DNA of 23,673 bases, from positions 1 through 23,673 of the IMG/VR virus record IMGVR_UViG_3300027806_000154. One strand, given 5' to 3'. The stretch comes from a virus. Made by a program: the position numbers and the translations under genes. Below the pieces are notes generated by a model. The model was not told the DNA's origin. It saw only the letters and a list, made by a program, of their open reading frames with translations, and did no database searches. Below, piece after piece: positions 6,530-15,773 of the stretch; within the stretch, counting starts at the first letter, position 1, and every line of letters starts with the position of its first letter.

Positions 6530-7840
6530 ATGGCAACCATGTACGCGCCTGGAGGCAGGCGGTCTGCGGCACCTGTAGTTTCCCCTCGTGCAGCGCTGAC
6601 AACTGGGGCAATCTACGACGATCAAGTCACACAAGATTTGCTGGATGCGATGCTTTCTGCTACGCTGCCTGCGGGTGTTGGGCAGAGTCAAGCAGGTGTG
6701 AACATTGGGGAAGCACTTGGCTCTGGCACGTACATTGACAACATGTTTGCTGGAGGTTTTGGTGGAGATTCTGGCGCATCTGGAGCACCTGGGGGCCCAT
6801 CAGGCTCTGTCAGTGACGGGCTCTCTGCACTTGGTGGCTTTGCTTCAGGCTTGAGTGCTCTTGGGATGATTGGCCAGAACGCAGATATTGCTCAAGCTGC
6901 ACAAGCATTGGGACAAGTTGCAACGCTTGGGACTGCTGCAAATCAAGCTGCTCAAGGAGATATTGGGCAGGCTGCAATGACTGTAGCGCCTACTATTGGG
7001 CAGGCACTTGGCATTCCAGGCATAGCAATTGGAATGGGAATGACTGCCGCACAAGCACAGTCTGACCCAACAATGTCTTCGAATCTTACTATGGGTAGTT
7101 TGGCGTCTCAGGCAATTAACGCCGCAGTTCCAGGATTAGGACTTATAAGTGCTATTTCTGGACTGATAGGCGGACCTACCACAAAGTCTATTGCAAACGA
7201 TGCAATTACGGATGCGCTGGCTGATCAAGCTAACGCGTTGGCGCAAGTTCAATCCATAGACCCACTTGATGCACTGATGAATATCACAGACGCGTTTGGA
7301 ACAGCAGATTCAGGCATAGCCACAGGTGAAACTGGCGTGAGTGCTGTAGGTGAAGCTGATGCTGGCGGTCCTGGCTCTGGCGGCGGTCCAGACAATGGCG
7401 GAGATTCTGGCGGTGGGGCTTCTAGCGCAGGAACTGCGGCAGATGGTGGGGCTGCTGCTGCGGCTTCTGCTAGTGGAGATTCCAGCGCTGCTGGGCCTGC
7501 GGGGGATGGTGCTGGCGGTGGGGGCGGCAGTGGTGCTGGGGGATGTGTCATTGCTACGCACGCAGTAAACGCTGGAGCTTTTACACCAAGGCAGAAAAAG
7601 AAAGCGATTGTTTGGTGCACCAGAGCATTGCATAATAAATGGTGGGGCGAGAGCATTCGTAGAGGATACCGGCACCTAGGAAATAGGGCCATTGCCGCGG
7701 GTACTGCACAAAAGCACTACAAAGAATTCATGGATTTTGTAGACTTTGGGGCAGGAACAAATAGGACCGCAAAGACTGCCTACACATTTATCTGGCGTAG
7801 TGTGCAATTTTTTGTAGTTGGGCTGTTTGTAAAGAACTAA
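6530..7840 (+). CDS. Gly/Ala-rich internal virion protein with CFI-box-like C-terminal domain
   Basis: This 436-aa protein has three zones. Residues 1-270 are Ala/Gly/Gln-rich with several weakly hydrophobic helices (GIPGIAIGMGMTAA, GLGLISAISGLIGG) and may insert into or line a membrane channel. Residues about 274-338 are an extreme Gly/Ala/Ser linker. Residues 338-436 form a compact basic-aromatic domain starting GGCVIATHAV, similar to the C(F/V)IAT(A/H) box of CFI-box C-terminal domains, then WCTRALHNKWWGESIRRGYRHLG and a hydrophobic end (IWRSVQFFVVGLFV). Cys339 and Cys363 are the only cysteines in the four-gene core cluster. The start ATG is three bases after the upstream stop with GAGGG nearby. 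An ejected core role is inferred from context; the function of the C-terminal domain is unknown. Confidence 0.58.
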   Translation: MATMYAPGGRRSAAPVVSPRAALTTGAIYDDQVTQDLLDAMLSATLPAGVGQSQAGVNIGEALGSGTYIDNMFAGGFGGDSGASGAPGGPSGSVSDGLSALGGFASGLSALGMIGQNADIAQAAQALGQVATLGTAANQAAQGDIGQAAMTVAPTIGQALGIPGIAIGMGMTAAQAQSDPTMSSNLTMGSLASQAINAAVPGLGLISAISGLIGGPTTKSIANDAITDALADQANALAQVQSIDPLDALMNITDAFGTADSGIATGETGVSAVGEADAGGPGSGGGPDNGGDSGGGASSAGTAADGGAAAAASASGDSSAAGPAGDGAGGGGGSGAGGCVIATHAVNAGAFTPRQKKKAIVWCTRALHNKWWGESIRRGYRHLGNRAIAAGTAQKHYKEFMDFVDFGAGTNRTAKTAYTFIWRSVQFFVVGLFVKN

Positions 7841-7862
7841 CAACTACATAGGAGTTTTTGAC

Positions 7863-9611
7863 ATGGACATCAATGCAATCCTCAAGAGCATCACTGGTAC
7901 CGCAGATGCTCGTACGAAAGCAATCACAGATCAAGCTGCCAGCATGCAGGCAAGCACCGCAGCCCTGCGGGGCATGATGGATGTGAATGTGCAAGAGGCC
8001 CAAGCAGTTGCAGCAACGGCAGGCCAGATTGCAGCAGAGCGCGCGCAGACAGACTATCTGAAGAACAAGGCCATTCAGGAGGCAGCGACCATCTTCGGCA
8101 TGAATGCTGACGAGAACAATTTCATCGTCTCTCAGCGCATGGCAGAGTACGCAACTGCGGAAGATCAGCGCAAGGTTGCACGTGCAGAATTTGACAAGCT
8201 GGCTACAGCTAGTCCGCTGGAAAGTCCTGTCAACTTCATTCTTGCCCAGCTGAAACTTCCGCAAGCTGCTGCTCGCAACAATGCACTGGTCGATGCTCGT
8301 GATGCTGCTGCCGCAGACATTGAAACACGTCAGCGTTTGGCGACTGCACAAAAGCAAGTCACCACGGTGAACACCGCAGATCGTGTGAAGGCAACTGCCC
8401 TTGCAGAAGCTGAGAACAATCGGCGCGCCGCAGAGATTCAAGTCCGTCAAGCACAGATTGAGAACTCTTCCAAGCTGGCAGGCATGGACATGCAAATGTT
8501 CACGCTGAAGGACAAAGCATTTGATGTGCAGAGCGATCTGTTCAGCAAGACGCTGCAAGTTCAGCAATGGAAAATGTCGTATGAATCTATGCAAGCTCAA
8601 CGGCAAGCTGCACTGATTGCTGCACAAGAACGTGCAGATCGCCTGAAAGCAGAAGCCAAGAATAAGGCTGAGCAAGATGCACAGATCATGGAACTGAACA
8701 ATGGCTTTGCCACTGTGTCCAGGTTCCTTGGCTTGCAGACTCCCATGAACGTGGAGATTTGGAAGAAGCTCCCAGACGCCAAGGTCAAGCAGGCCTGGGT
8801 AGAGGCTGCACAGACTGGCGTGCTGGGCTCTGATCTGTTGCAGAGTCTGAAGTTCGTCACGCAGGTGGGCAACACTGCTGCACTTGCACAGTCTAATCCT
8901 GGCACTGCTCTTGCGATTCGTGGCTTTACTGATGCGCTCGGAACTGCTACCTCTGCGGCCGCTGGCAGAAAAGAGAACATTGGCAAGAAGACTGCGGAGC
9001 TGGCAGGCATTGCTACGGAAGACTATGTGAGGCTCATCACCAGTTCTGCCAGTGACCCCAATGCCAAGCAAACGCTGACTTCTCCGCAGTTCGACACGCT
9101 ATTCAACCCGTACAAGGCCAATCACAAGGTGTTGATTACGGAGCTTGCACTGGCAAACAACGTAGTTACGAAAGCGCTACAAGCTGCAACTGTGGGCAAG
9201 CCTGCTACAGACGCTCCGAATCTGCCTGCGGAAATGGAGCAGCAAGCACTGCAAAGCATTGTTATGCAAGTGCGGGCTCGCACGCTGGGCGTAGATGAGG
9301 CAGCGCGACAACTCAACATGTACTACAAAACAGCGGCTCGCAAGAACTTTGAACTGTACCAATACAACCTGTTGGGCCTGCCTGCACAATCAAAATATGT
9401 GGCACGCATTGATGTGCCTGGCATGTTTGCAGAGCCAGTCACTGCGGATTTGATGGACTTTGCAAGCACGAAAGCTGCGCTGGCAAAAGCTGCACGTAGT
9501 GGCGCAGGTACGAAGAACCTGGAACTCACGCAAGGGTTGCCAGCTGTCGGTCCCTTCTTGCTACCTAAGACTGCCTCAATCATCCAGAACGTGCTGCTCG
9601 GTCGAGAGTAA
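7863..9611 (+). CDS. Internal virion (ejection) protein with long coiled-coil region, 582 aa
   Basis: The protein is almost entirely helical. Residues about 60-290 are rich in Ala, Gln, Glu, Lys and Arg with heptad-like spacing (AEAENNRRAAEIQVRQAQIE, AAQERADRLKAEAKNKAEQ), a likely coiled coil. Residues about 300-582 are globular, with Ala-rich helices and a final hydrophobic stretch. There is no cysteine, signal peptide or catalytic motif. Its order and size before the 1701-aa protein make it the best analogue of T7 gp15, the middle component of the ejection machine. A GGAG site lies nine bases before the ATG. Virion location is likely from context; the specific role is inferred. Confidence 0.6.
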   Translation: MDINAILKSITGTADARTKAITDQAASMQASTAALRGMMDVNVQEAQAVAATAGQIAAERAQTDYLKNKAIQEAATIFGMNADENNFIVSQRMAEYATAEDQRKVARAEFDKLATASPLESPVNFILAQLKLPQAAARNNALVDARDAAAADIETRQRLATAQKQVTTVNTADRVKATALAEAENNRRAAEIQVRQAQIENSSKLAGMDMQMFTLKDKAFDVQSDLFSKTLQVQQWKMSYESMQAQRQAALIAAQERADRLKAEAKNKAEQDAQIMELNNGFATVSRFLGLQTPMNVEIWKKLPDAKVKQAWVEAAQTGVLGSDLLQSLKFVTQVGNTAALAQSNPGTALAIRGFTDALGTATSAAAGRKENIGKKTAELAGIATEDYVRLITSSASDPNAKQTLTSPQFDTLFNPYKANHKVLITELALANNVVTKALQAATVGKPATDAPNLPAEMEQQALQSIVMQVRARTLGVDEAARQLNMYYKTAARKNFELYQYNLLGLPAQSKYVARIDVPGMFAEPVTADLMDFASTKAALAKAARSGAGTKNLELTQGLPAVGPFLLPKTASIIQNVLLGRE

Positions 9612-9652
9612 TTTTTCTGTTCCACAATTACCCGATGGGGTAAGGAGACGTC

Positions 9653-12600
9653 ATGCCTTTTGCTCAACAGCAATTCCATCCTGTATCTCTAGCATCTGAT
9701 ACTACAGACTATCAAGCCAATACACTGACGCGTCTCACGCAAGCTGTGTCTCGTGGGTTGCCGGCCGCTGCTGCCAGTGGTGCACTGAGCATCTACAACA
9801 GCGTGCTTGCCAATCCTATCACTGGTCTCAAGGATATCGAGACTGAAAGTTTCCTCCGTAAATACGGTGGGAACGAAATGGGAGACTATTACAAGGATAG
9901 TCAGGAAGCCATTGACACTGTTGGTTTTATTGCCACGGCTCTCGTTCCTGGCAGCTTGGGTATCAAGGGGCTCAATGTTCTCCGTAGCGGTAATGCTGCT
10001 GGAAACTTTGGCAAGTTCCTTGCTATTCCCAGCACGAAGAAGAACCAATATCTGGAGCAGGCGCTTCAAGAAGTTGCCAAGGATGGCGGAGCGATCAAGG
10101 GCATTCTCTCGTCCACCAATCGACGCAAGCAACTTCTCTGGGAAACTGCTGACCAGACTCTGAATGGTGCAGCCTTTGAACTGGCAGTGGCTGCGACCAT
10201 GTTCGATAGTCCTATCTTTGACAACTCCAGCTTGTCAGATTTCGGCTGGAACTTTGCTCTAGGTGCTGGCTTGTCTGGCGCGCTGGGAGGCCCCATTGGC
10301 TCCATCGCTGCCAAGGGCATTCTCAAGAATGCAGCTACGGAAGTGCAAGCACAGTTGCGACTGGCTGATCTGATTACTGACCCCAGCAAGATGGGCATGT
10401 TGGCAGGCACTGAAGCTCTGCTCATGGCAGAAAGCATTGCAAAGCTGCCGACCAAGTTTGACAATCTGGAATTCACGTATCTTGAGAATGGGAAGAAAAA
10501 GAAGATTGAGCTTGAGACTGCTGGGGCTGTGTCTGCTGCCAAGGACTCTGCTGAGCGCCTTGGCACTGAGCAGTTGAAGCTCAAGTTCAATGAGATTGCA
10601 CAGGGTAATGAGCTTGTTGGTCAGGCATTGTTTGAAGCGCTGCAACGCAAAACTATTGCCTCCAAAACAGCAGGAGATGCACCCACGGAAACCATTCAAC
10701 AACTGAATGGATATCTCAACATGCTGGCGCGTGTACGCGCAGTTGATCCTGAGCAGCTGGCACTGGAACAGCGCAAATTCTATCTCATAATTGACCCTCA
10801 AGGATTGCCCAAGGACAAGAGAAACATTTCTAATCTTTTTTCTCTGAAGCGAGAGAAGGGAACCTCTGGCAAGGAGATTACGAGCAAGCAGCCGTACTAT
10901 CTCGCCGACGATGTGATGGCGGAGGATTTGCGGCTGGCCTCATTCTCTGATCTTGGTGAAGACAATATCAAGGCAGCGTTCAAGAACAACCCTGGCATTG
11001 ATCTGATTCAGATTGGCGATGGCTCGTATCGTGTCAATCCCAAGTCTTCCAAGGTTCTCAAGTTCAGGGAGAACCCTAACACCACGAAGATGCTCATGGA
11101 CTTGGAGAGCTTGCAGTTCTCTCCTGACACTGTGCTGGCGTTTGGCGATATCATTCCTGCTGGCAAGTTGCTCACAGCGGCTGATGCTATCTACGCAGGC
11201 ACGAAAGCATTCCGTCAAGGTGCAAGTGCTGCGGTCAACATCACTCTGGAACCTTTGCAATCCAGTGCTCGTTACGCATGGGCAGCAGGCCAGAACTTCA
11301 CAGACTTGCGGCGCACTGTCGGCTCCACTGTCAACTTGTCTGATCTTCCCGTACTTGACCGCATCGTTGAGTTGTTGGACCAGGGACTCGTGAAGGAAGA
11401 CACGCTTCGCACTCTCAAGTTCATTGACGGTGAACGCACTCTGAGCTTTGACGATATCGTCAACTTCCGTTCACTGCCTGAGCAGATGCGTATGGAAGTG
11501 CTGGAGACTCAGCTGGCTAAGCTGGATGGCCAAGCTGTGCCGGACACTCGTGCACTCGCTATTCATATGAACAGTTCGCGTGAGTGGGTGGAGCAGGCGA
11601 TTGAGTCTGGCTTTCAAGTCAGCAAAAAAGATCCTCCGCTGTTTCCCACGAAGCTTGCACTGCAACCGCGCACTGTGCAGATGGAGTGGGACTTCACGAA
11701 TCTCATCAAGAACAAGAATGTGGTGCTTCCTGAAGAAGCCTACAACATGAACATGGGTCCGAATCATCTCTGGACGAAGGAGATGACCAAGGAATACCAG
11801 CGTGAGATTGCTCGCAAGATTAATATCACCGCAGCTGACACGGTCCTGGGGCCAGCAGATTCTGCACTCATCCCACAGGAATCAGACTTCATTGGCTCCG
11901 GAAACAAGTTTGGAAACAAGCTGAGCTTGTCTGCTACCGAGCAGGGCGCTGGCGCTACACTGTTTGGCTCCAGCAATGCAGGCTATGGAGAAGCTGCGCG
12001 TCTGTTCGTGCAAGAGATGGGCAAGAATGTGGCGCTGATTTCTCAGCGTTTCCGTGATGCTGTGATTGACACGCTGGCTCCCAATGTGAATGCGCTGCGG
12101 GCCAATCCGAGAGCTAGTGCAGAACTTGGCGTACTGACTACTGCGCTTCGCAAATCAGAACATCGCTATGTGTTTGATGGTTCTCGCAATCGGCTGATTT
12201 CAGAAGAAGCAAAAGCACTGGCTGCTCGTCTGGATGGCGATCTGGATGCTGCACTCTCGCAGCTGGAAGGCAAGGGCAAATCACCTCACAGCTTCACCAT
12301 TACATCTCCAGAAGTAGCAGACTTTCTGCGCACTAGCACTCAGATCAATGCCAAGCGGCAGGACAAGTTCACTACACTTTACAATGCCATGGGCCTTGTG
12401 AAGAAGCCAGTAGATGAACGTGTGATCTACGTGCCTCCTATCAACACGGTCAAGTACCCATACCATGCCTTTGTCAAGACCAAGGAGAAGGTCGGTGTGA
12501 GTTCTAACGTGGGCATGATTACTGCTCGCAGCGAGGAACAGCTTCGTCAACTGGCTGCACAAGTTGGTGATGATTACGATGTATTCTTCAAGCAGAACAC

Positions 12601-14758
12601 GGATAACTATTTCAAGGCCAAGGGAGAATACGAGTATCAGAACACTTTGAACGAGGCCGCAGTCAACAGTGACTTGGCCCGCCGTGGAGTTCTGGCGGAC
12701 TTCTTCCCTGAGACTCGTCTTGAGAACGTCATGACGGATTGGCTGGAATGGCATGCCAAGCAAGAGGAGAAGCTGGTACGCAATGCTGCTCAGGTGAAGA
12801 ATCGTGAGTTCTTCTCAGAAATGAACTTTCTGTCTGAGCAATATCGCAAGGTGTCTGAATCTGTCACTCGCGGTATTGGCTCTCAGTTCCGTGCAAAGGT
12901 AGCTGATCCGTTTGGAGACTTCACCAAGACCGCGCTCAACATTTCCAAGCAGCAAGAGTTTCCTCTGTTGGATTCTCTCAATGACTTTATCGACAAGGTC
13001 AGTTTGGCGGCGGGTGAAGGCATTGAGCGCGGTTTCCGGGATGCAAAGAAGGGACTCATTTCCTGGGAAGACGCAAACAAGATCACGGAAAAATATGGAC
13101 TTGGCAAGCCATACATGGATGAGGCCACATATCTCACGGCAAACGAAAGAATGCCGATGAATGTGGTGCGTACGTTTCTCCAGAAGGCCAACATGGCTGT
13201 GGCTACAACCACGCTGCGGCTTGACTTCCTCAACTCACTCGTCAACATCATTTCTACTCCCGTCATGCTGGGAACGGAAATGGCCAGCATTCGGCGCATG
13301 ATTGCCACGGATGATGTGGCGGCTGGCAAGCTCCGTGAACTCATGAGCGTGAAGGTACCTGGCAGAGACTACAGTGTGCCGTCTACTACGAAGTTGATTG
13401 CACAGTCCATTGAGAACTTTTTCTCTGCGGGTAAAGACCAACTGCTCACCCGTTACGAGAACATTGGAGCCATCAAGAAGGTCAGTCAGTTGTACCATGA
13501 AATGCTGGATGATCTGAGCTTCAATCCTACGATCAATCCTAGCGAAGCGCTGAACAAGCTGGAGCGCGGAGTTGAGACAGCTGCGAAGATCACAGGCAAT
13601 ACGTTCTCGGAAGACTTCACACGCTTTGTGTCTGCTGATGTGATGCGGCAAATGTCTGATCCGCTGGTGCAGGCTGGCAAGATGACAGTGAAGGAGCAGA
13701 ACGCATATATCTCCACCTTTGTGAATCGGGTGCAGGGAAACTATGTGACCAGTCAGCGGCCCATTGTCTTCCAAGGCACAGTGGGTGCAGCAGTCTCGCT
13801 GTTTCAAACGTATGCGTTTAACGTTCTTCAGCAGCTTCATCGCCACATGGAGCGGGGAGATAAGCGCACGCTTGCTATCTTTGCAGGCTTGCAGTCCACG
13901 ATCTTCGGCTTGAATGGCCTGCCGTTCTTTGACGCAGCCAACACTTATATTCTCGGCAAGCACATCGCAAGCAATCCTGAACATAAGGACATGTACAGTG
14001 TTCTTCCATCGTTTAACAAAGAGCTGGGGGACTGGATGCTGTATGGTACAGCGTCTGCTTTCCCATTGCTCACTGGAGCAAGTCCTGCGCTGTTTACTCG
14101 TGGCGATATCAATCCTCGTCACATTACTATACTGCCTACTAATATTGTTGATGTTCCAGCTGTCAGCGCTAGCATCAGACTCGTGGATCAAATCTATGAG
14201 TTTGGTAAGAATGTTGCTGGGGGAGCCGATATAAGTTCTTCCATGCTTCGTGCTTTGGAGCATCAGGGATGGAACAGGCCATTGGCAGGTTTTGCTCAGG
14301 TGCTGTCTGGCAGAACTACGACAAGCACGGGCTCACTCATCAGTGCAGCAAACGAGTTCGAGACTACAGCCATGCTGACTTCGTTGCAGGATAGACTTGT
14401 GGATTTCGGCGGAGTCACGAGACTGCTGGGCAGCCGCCCCATGGATGAAGCAGTTGCGCTGAATGCACTCTACCGTGAGAAGCGATACGAAGCAATGGAC
14501 AAAGCACGTATCGAGCGTTTAGGTGAAGTTGTCAAGAGCAAACTCTATGCTGGCGATGTGCCTACGGATGATGAATACCAAGACTTTCTCACTCGTTATG
14601 CACGAAGCGGCGGACGCGCAGAGACATTCAACCAAGCGTACATGCGCTGGACACGGGATGCTAATGAAAGCGTAGTCAATCAGATGTTGGAAAAGAATAA
14701 GAATCCATTCAGTGTCAAGCTGTTTGAGATTATGGGTGGCGAGCCACTGCCGGATTGA
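9653..14758 (+). CDS. Giant internal virion (ejection) protein, 1701 aa
   Basis: This is the largest gene in the window and the last of the virion block. The N-terminal region (about residues 30-240) has Ala/Gly-rich weakly hydrophobic helices; the centre is mixed alpha/beta; hydrophobic helices recur at about 1183-1210 (LRLDFLNSLVNIISTPVML), 1376-1395 and 1404-1426 (LAIFAGLQSTIFGLNGLPFF). Size and position match the T7 gp16-type ejection protein, but I found no SLT-type transglycosylase signature, and no DxxGR motif that would indicate an N4-like virion RNA polymerase. Across all 1701 residues there is no cysteine, fitting a protein that crosses the oxidising periplasm in an unfolded state. 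AAGGAG precedes the ATG. A bidirectional terminator begins 25 bases after the stop. Confidence 0.65.
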   Translation: MPFAQQQFHPVSLASDTTDYQANTLTRLTQAVSRGLPAAAASGALSIYNSVLANPITGLKDIETESFLRKYGGNEMGDYYKDSQEAIDTVGFIATALVPGSLGIKGLNVLRSGNAAGNFGKFLAIPSTKKNQYLEQALQEVAKDGGAIKGILSSTNRRKQLLWETADQTLNGAAFELAVAATMFDSPIFDNSSLSDFGWNFALGAGLSGALGGPIGSIAAKGILKNAATEVQAQLRLADLITDPSKMGMLAGTEALLMAESIAKLPTKFDNLEFTYLENGKKKKIELETAGAVSAAKDSAERLGTEQLKLKFNEIAQGNELVGQALFEALQRKTIASKTAGDAPTETIQQLNGYLNMLARVRAVDPEQLALEQRKFYLIIDPQGLPKDKRNISNLFSLKREKGTSGKEITSKQPYYLADDVMAEDLRLASFSDLGEDNIKAAFKNNPGIDLIQIGDGSYRVNPKSSKVLKFRENPNTTKMLMDLESLQFSPDTVLAFGDIIPAGKLLTAADAIYAGTKAFRQGASAAVNITLEPLQSSARYAWAAGQNFTDLRRTVGSTVNLSDLPVLDRIVELLDQGLVKEDTLRTLKFIDGERTLSFDDIVNFRSLPEQMRMEVLETQLAKLDGQAVPDTRALAIHMNSSREWVEQAIESGFQVSKKDPPLFPTKLALQPRTVQMEWDFTNLIKNKNVVLPEEAYNMNMGPNHLWTKEMTKEYQREIARKINITAADTVLGPADSALIPQESDFIGSGNKFGNKLSLSATEQGAGATLFGSSNAGYGEAARLFVQEMGKNVALISQRFRDAVIDTLAPNVNALRANPRASAELGVLTTALRKSEHRYVFDGSRNRLISEEAKALAARLDGDLDAALSQLEGKGKSPHSFTITSPEVADFLRTSTQINAKRQDKFTTLYNAMGLVKKPVDERVIYVPPINTVKYPYHAFVKTKEKVGVSSNVGMITARSEEQLRQLAAQVGDDYDVFFKQNTDNYFKAKGEYEYQNTLNEAAVNSDLARRGVLADFFPETRLENVMTDWLEWHAKQEEKLVRNAAQVKNREFFSEMNFLSEQYRKVSESVTRGIGSQFRAKVADPFGDFTKTALNISKQQEFPLLDSLNDFIDKVSLAAGEGIERGFRDAKKGLISWEDANKITEKYGLGKPYMDEATYLTANERMPMNVVRTFLQKANMAVATTTLRLDFLNSLVNIISTPVMLGTEMASIRRMIATDDVAAGKLRELMSVKVPGRDYSVPSTTKLIAQSIENFFSAGKDQLLTRYENIGAIKKVSQLYHEMLDDLSFNPTINPSEALNKLERGVETAAKITGNTFSEDFTRFVSADVMRQMSDPLVQAGKMTVKEQNAYISTFVNRVQGNYVTSQRPIVFQGTVGAAVSLFQTYAFNVLQQLHRHMERGDKRTLAIFAGLQSTIFGLNGLPFFDAANTYILGKHIASNPEHKDMYSVLPSFNKELGDWMLYGTASAFPLLTGASPALFTRGDINPRHITILPTNIVDVPAVSASIRLVDQIYEFGKNVAGGADISSSMLRALEHQGWNRPLAGFAQVLSGRTTTSTGSLISAANEFETTAMLTSLQDRLVDFGGVTRLLGSRPMDEAVALNALYREKRYEAMDKARIERLGEVVKSKLYAGDVPTDDEYQDFLTRYARSGGRAETFNQAYMRWTRDANESVVNQMLEKNKNPFSVKLFEIMGGEPLPD

Positions 14759-14781
14759 AAACGCAAAGCGTAAGGCCAAAG

Positions 14782-14812
14782 AAAAAGCCCCCGAATGGGG
14801 GCTTTATGTTTT
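14782..14812. terminator. Bidirectional Rho-independent terminator between converging blocks
   Basis: AAAGCCCCC (14784-14792), loop GAAT and GGGGGCTTT (14797-14805) form a perfect 9-bp stem with a GC core. An A-tract on the left gives a T-tract on the minus strand, and TTTATGTTTT lies on the right for the plus strand. It sits between the stops of the plus-strand giant virion gene and the minus-strand pyrophosphohydrolase gene, exactly where two converging transcripts need to end. Confidence 0.92.
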
Positions 14813-14826
14813 GTGTCGGGGATGTT

Positions 14827-15456
14827 TCAATATCCGTGCGGTTGGCTTTCTCGTTGCACTTGCCGAATCTGAGCTTCCAACAATCTGCGAATCATAGGTT
14901 CAGGCTTCCAATAGCCTGGGCCTTTCAGCACCTTGCCCCGCTCATCATAGATTGGCCTACCATCTGGTCCCAGCTTGGAGAAGTTAGAACTCATGATGAT
15001 GCCGAGAATGTCATTGCTGCGAAGGCCATACTTACGCATTTCACTGGCGCAGTAGACCATGATATCGCCAAGCCAATCGGCAATATCAGTCATGATTTCC
15101 AGGGGGTCTACATTGCCGGCCTCCAGCTTGTCTACCAAATCTCCCGCCTCTGCCATTTCCTCTTGCAGGATATCGTGGAATTTGCGGAGTAGACTAATCA
15201 TTTTCTCTGGAGTCCCTGCACGAAGTGTAGGACTATCTGGGGCCTCTAGGCCATACATCTTGTTGAAATTTTCGATGGCCTTGTCCAGGACAAAACCGCT
15301 GGGCAGTGCAGATTCTGGCTCTGGGCTTTCCAGAATCGTAGCCGTTGTGTCTGTCACGCCATCCAGCGTGTAGACTCTACCAGACACCAAATCTGTGATG
15401 TCTTTGAGAGGCTTGTCGTGGGAAATGGTGATGGTGATTCGAGTTGTCTGTTTCAT
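14827..15456 (-). CDS. MazG-like nucleotide pyrophosphohydrolase
   Basis: Residues about 85-135 carry the alpha-helical NTP pyrophosphohydrolase pattern: an EExxE element at 99-103 (LQEEMAEAGDL) and a paired acidic element at 124-131 (DIADWLGD), which together bind Mg2+ and cut (d)NTPs to the monophosphate and pyrophosphate. The C-terminal part (GIIMSSNFSKLGPDGRPIYD, GKVLKGPGYWKPEP) matches phage members of the HisE/MazG superfamily. The N-terminal 60 residues are a beta-rich extension without assignment. A nucleotide-pool role fits the second pyrophosphohydrolase and the polymerase in the same block. The ATG overlaps the stop of the upstream winged-helix gene (ATGA). It is the last gene of the minus-strand operon, ending at the shared terminator. 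The substrate cannot be read from sequence. Confidence 0.75.
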   Translation of the reverse strand: MKQTTRITITISHDKPLKDITDLVSGRVYTLDGVTDTTATILESPEPESALPSGFVLDKAIENFNKMYGLEAPDSPTLRAGTPEKMISLLRKFHDILQEEMAEAGDLVDKLEAGNVDPLEIMTDIADWLGDIMVYCASEMRKYGLRSNDILGIIMSSNFSKLGPDGRPIYDERGKVLKGPGYWKPEPMIRRLLEAQIRQVQRESQPHGY

Positions 15457-15773
15457 GTTTCTGTTCCATGTAGTTTGCGAATTTCTGGGCCGGCCGTGTA
15501 AAAGTTCACATAGGGACCACGTGGACTTTTCTCTTTGAACTTCTCAATGTATCCTTCTTCAAGGAGACGAAAGACCAGAGAGTAGACGTCGCAACTGCGC
15601 CGTGATCCTGCGAACTTTATTCCAATGTCTGTAGTGCTGAGTATCTCGTCAGGATGAACTGCGAAGAATGCTAGCACTTTGAATGCTGTGTAGTTGCTTC
15701 TATCCTTTCTCCTTCCACTTGCGTGGCGTAATGCTTGGCTTCCACTGCGTAGTTTTGTGGGACTTTGGATCAT
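15453..15773 (-). CDS. Small winged-helix DNA-binding protein, 106 aa
   Basis: After a basic N-terminus (residues 1-25, several Arg/Lys/Ser), residues about 27-95 have the order of a winged helix: helix (YTAFKVLAFFAVHP), helix and recognition helix (STTDIGIKFAGSRRSCDVYSLVFRLLEEGYIE), then a beta wing (KSPRGPYVNFYTAG). Such proteins usually bind DNA as regulators; here it could control phage transcription or bind at replication sites. It lies between a small unknown gene and the pyrophosphohydrolase gene and overlaps both by 4 bases (ATGA), so all three are likely co-expressed. AAAGGA lies upstream of the ATG. The fold is moderately supported; its target is unknown. Confidence 0.6.
   Translation of the reverse strand: MIQSPTKLRSGSQALRHASGRRKDRSNYTAFKVLAFFAVHPDEILSTTDIGIKFAGSRRSCDVYSLVFRLLEEGYIEKFKEKSPRGPYVNFYTAGPEIRKLHGTET

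Noticed and set aside
7788-9071. Long open frame (427 codons) on the minus strand opposite the 582-aa virion protein gene
   Set aside because: Its translation is rich in Cys, Leu, His and Ser without domain character, no operon context exists on that strand, and the plus-strand gene has a ribosome site and coding-like composition. It is an antisense shadow.
13235-14263. 342-codon open frame antisense to the giant virion protein gene
   Set aside because: The composition is that of a shadow frame (many Cys, His, Arg, Ile) and lies wholly inside a convincing 1701-aa gene.
9653-14758. Giant protein as an N4-like virion RNA polymerase
   Set aside because: No DxxGR or other single-subunit RNA polymerase motif was seen, and the protein is about half the N4 enzyme's length.
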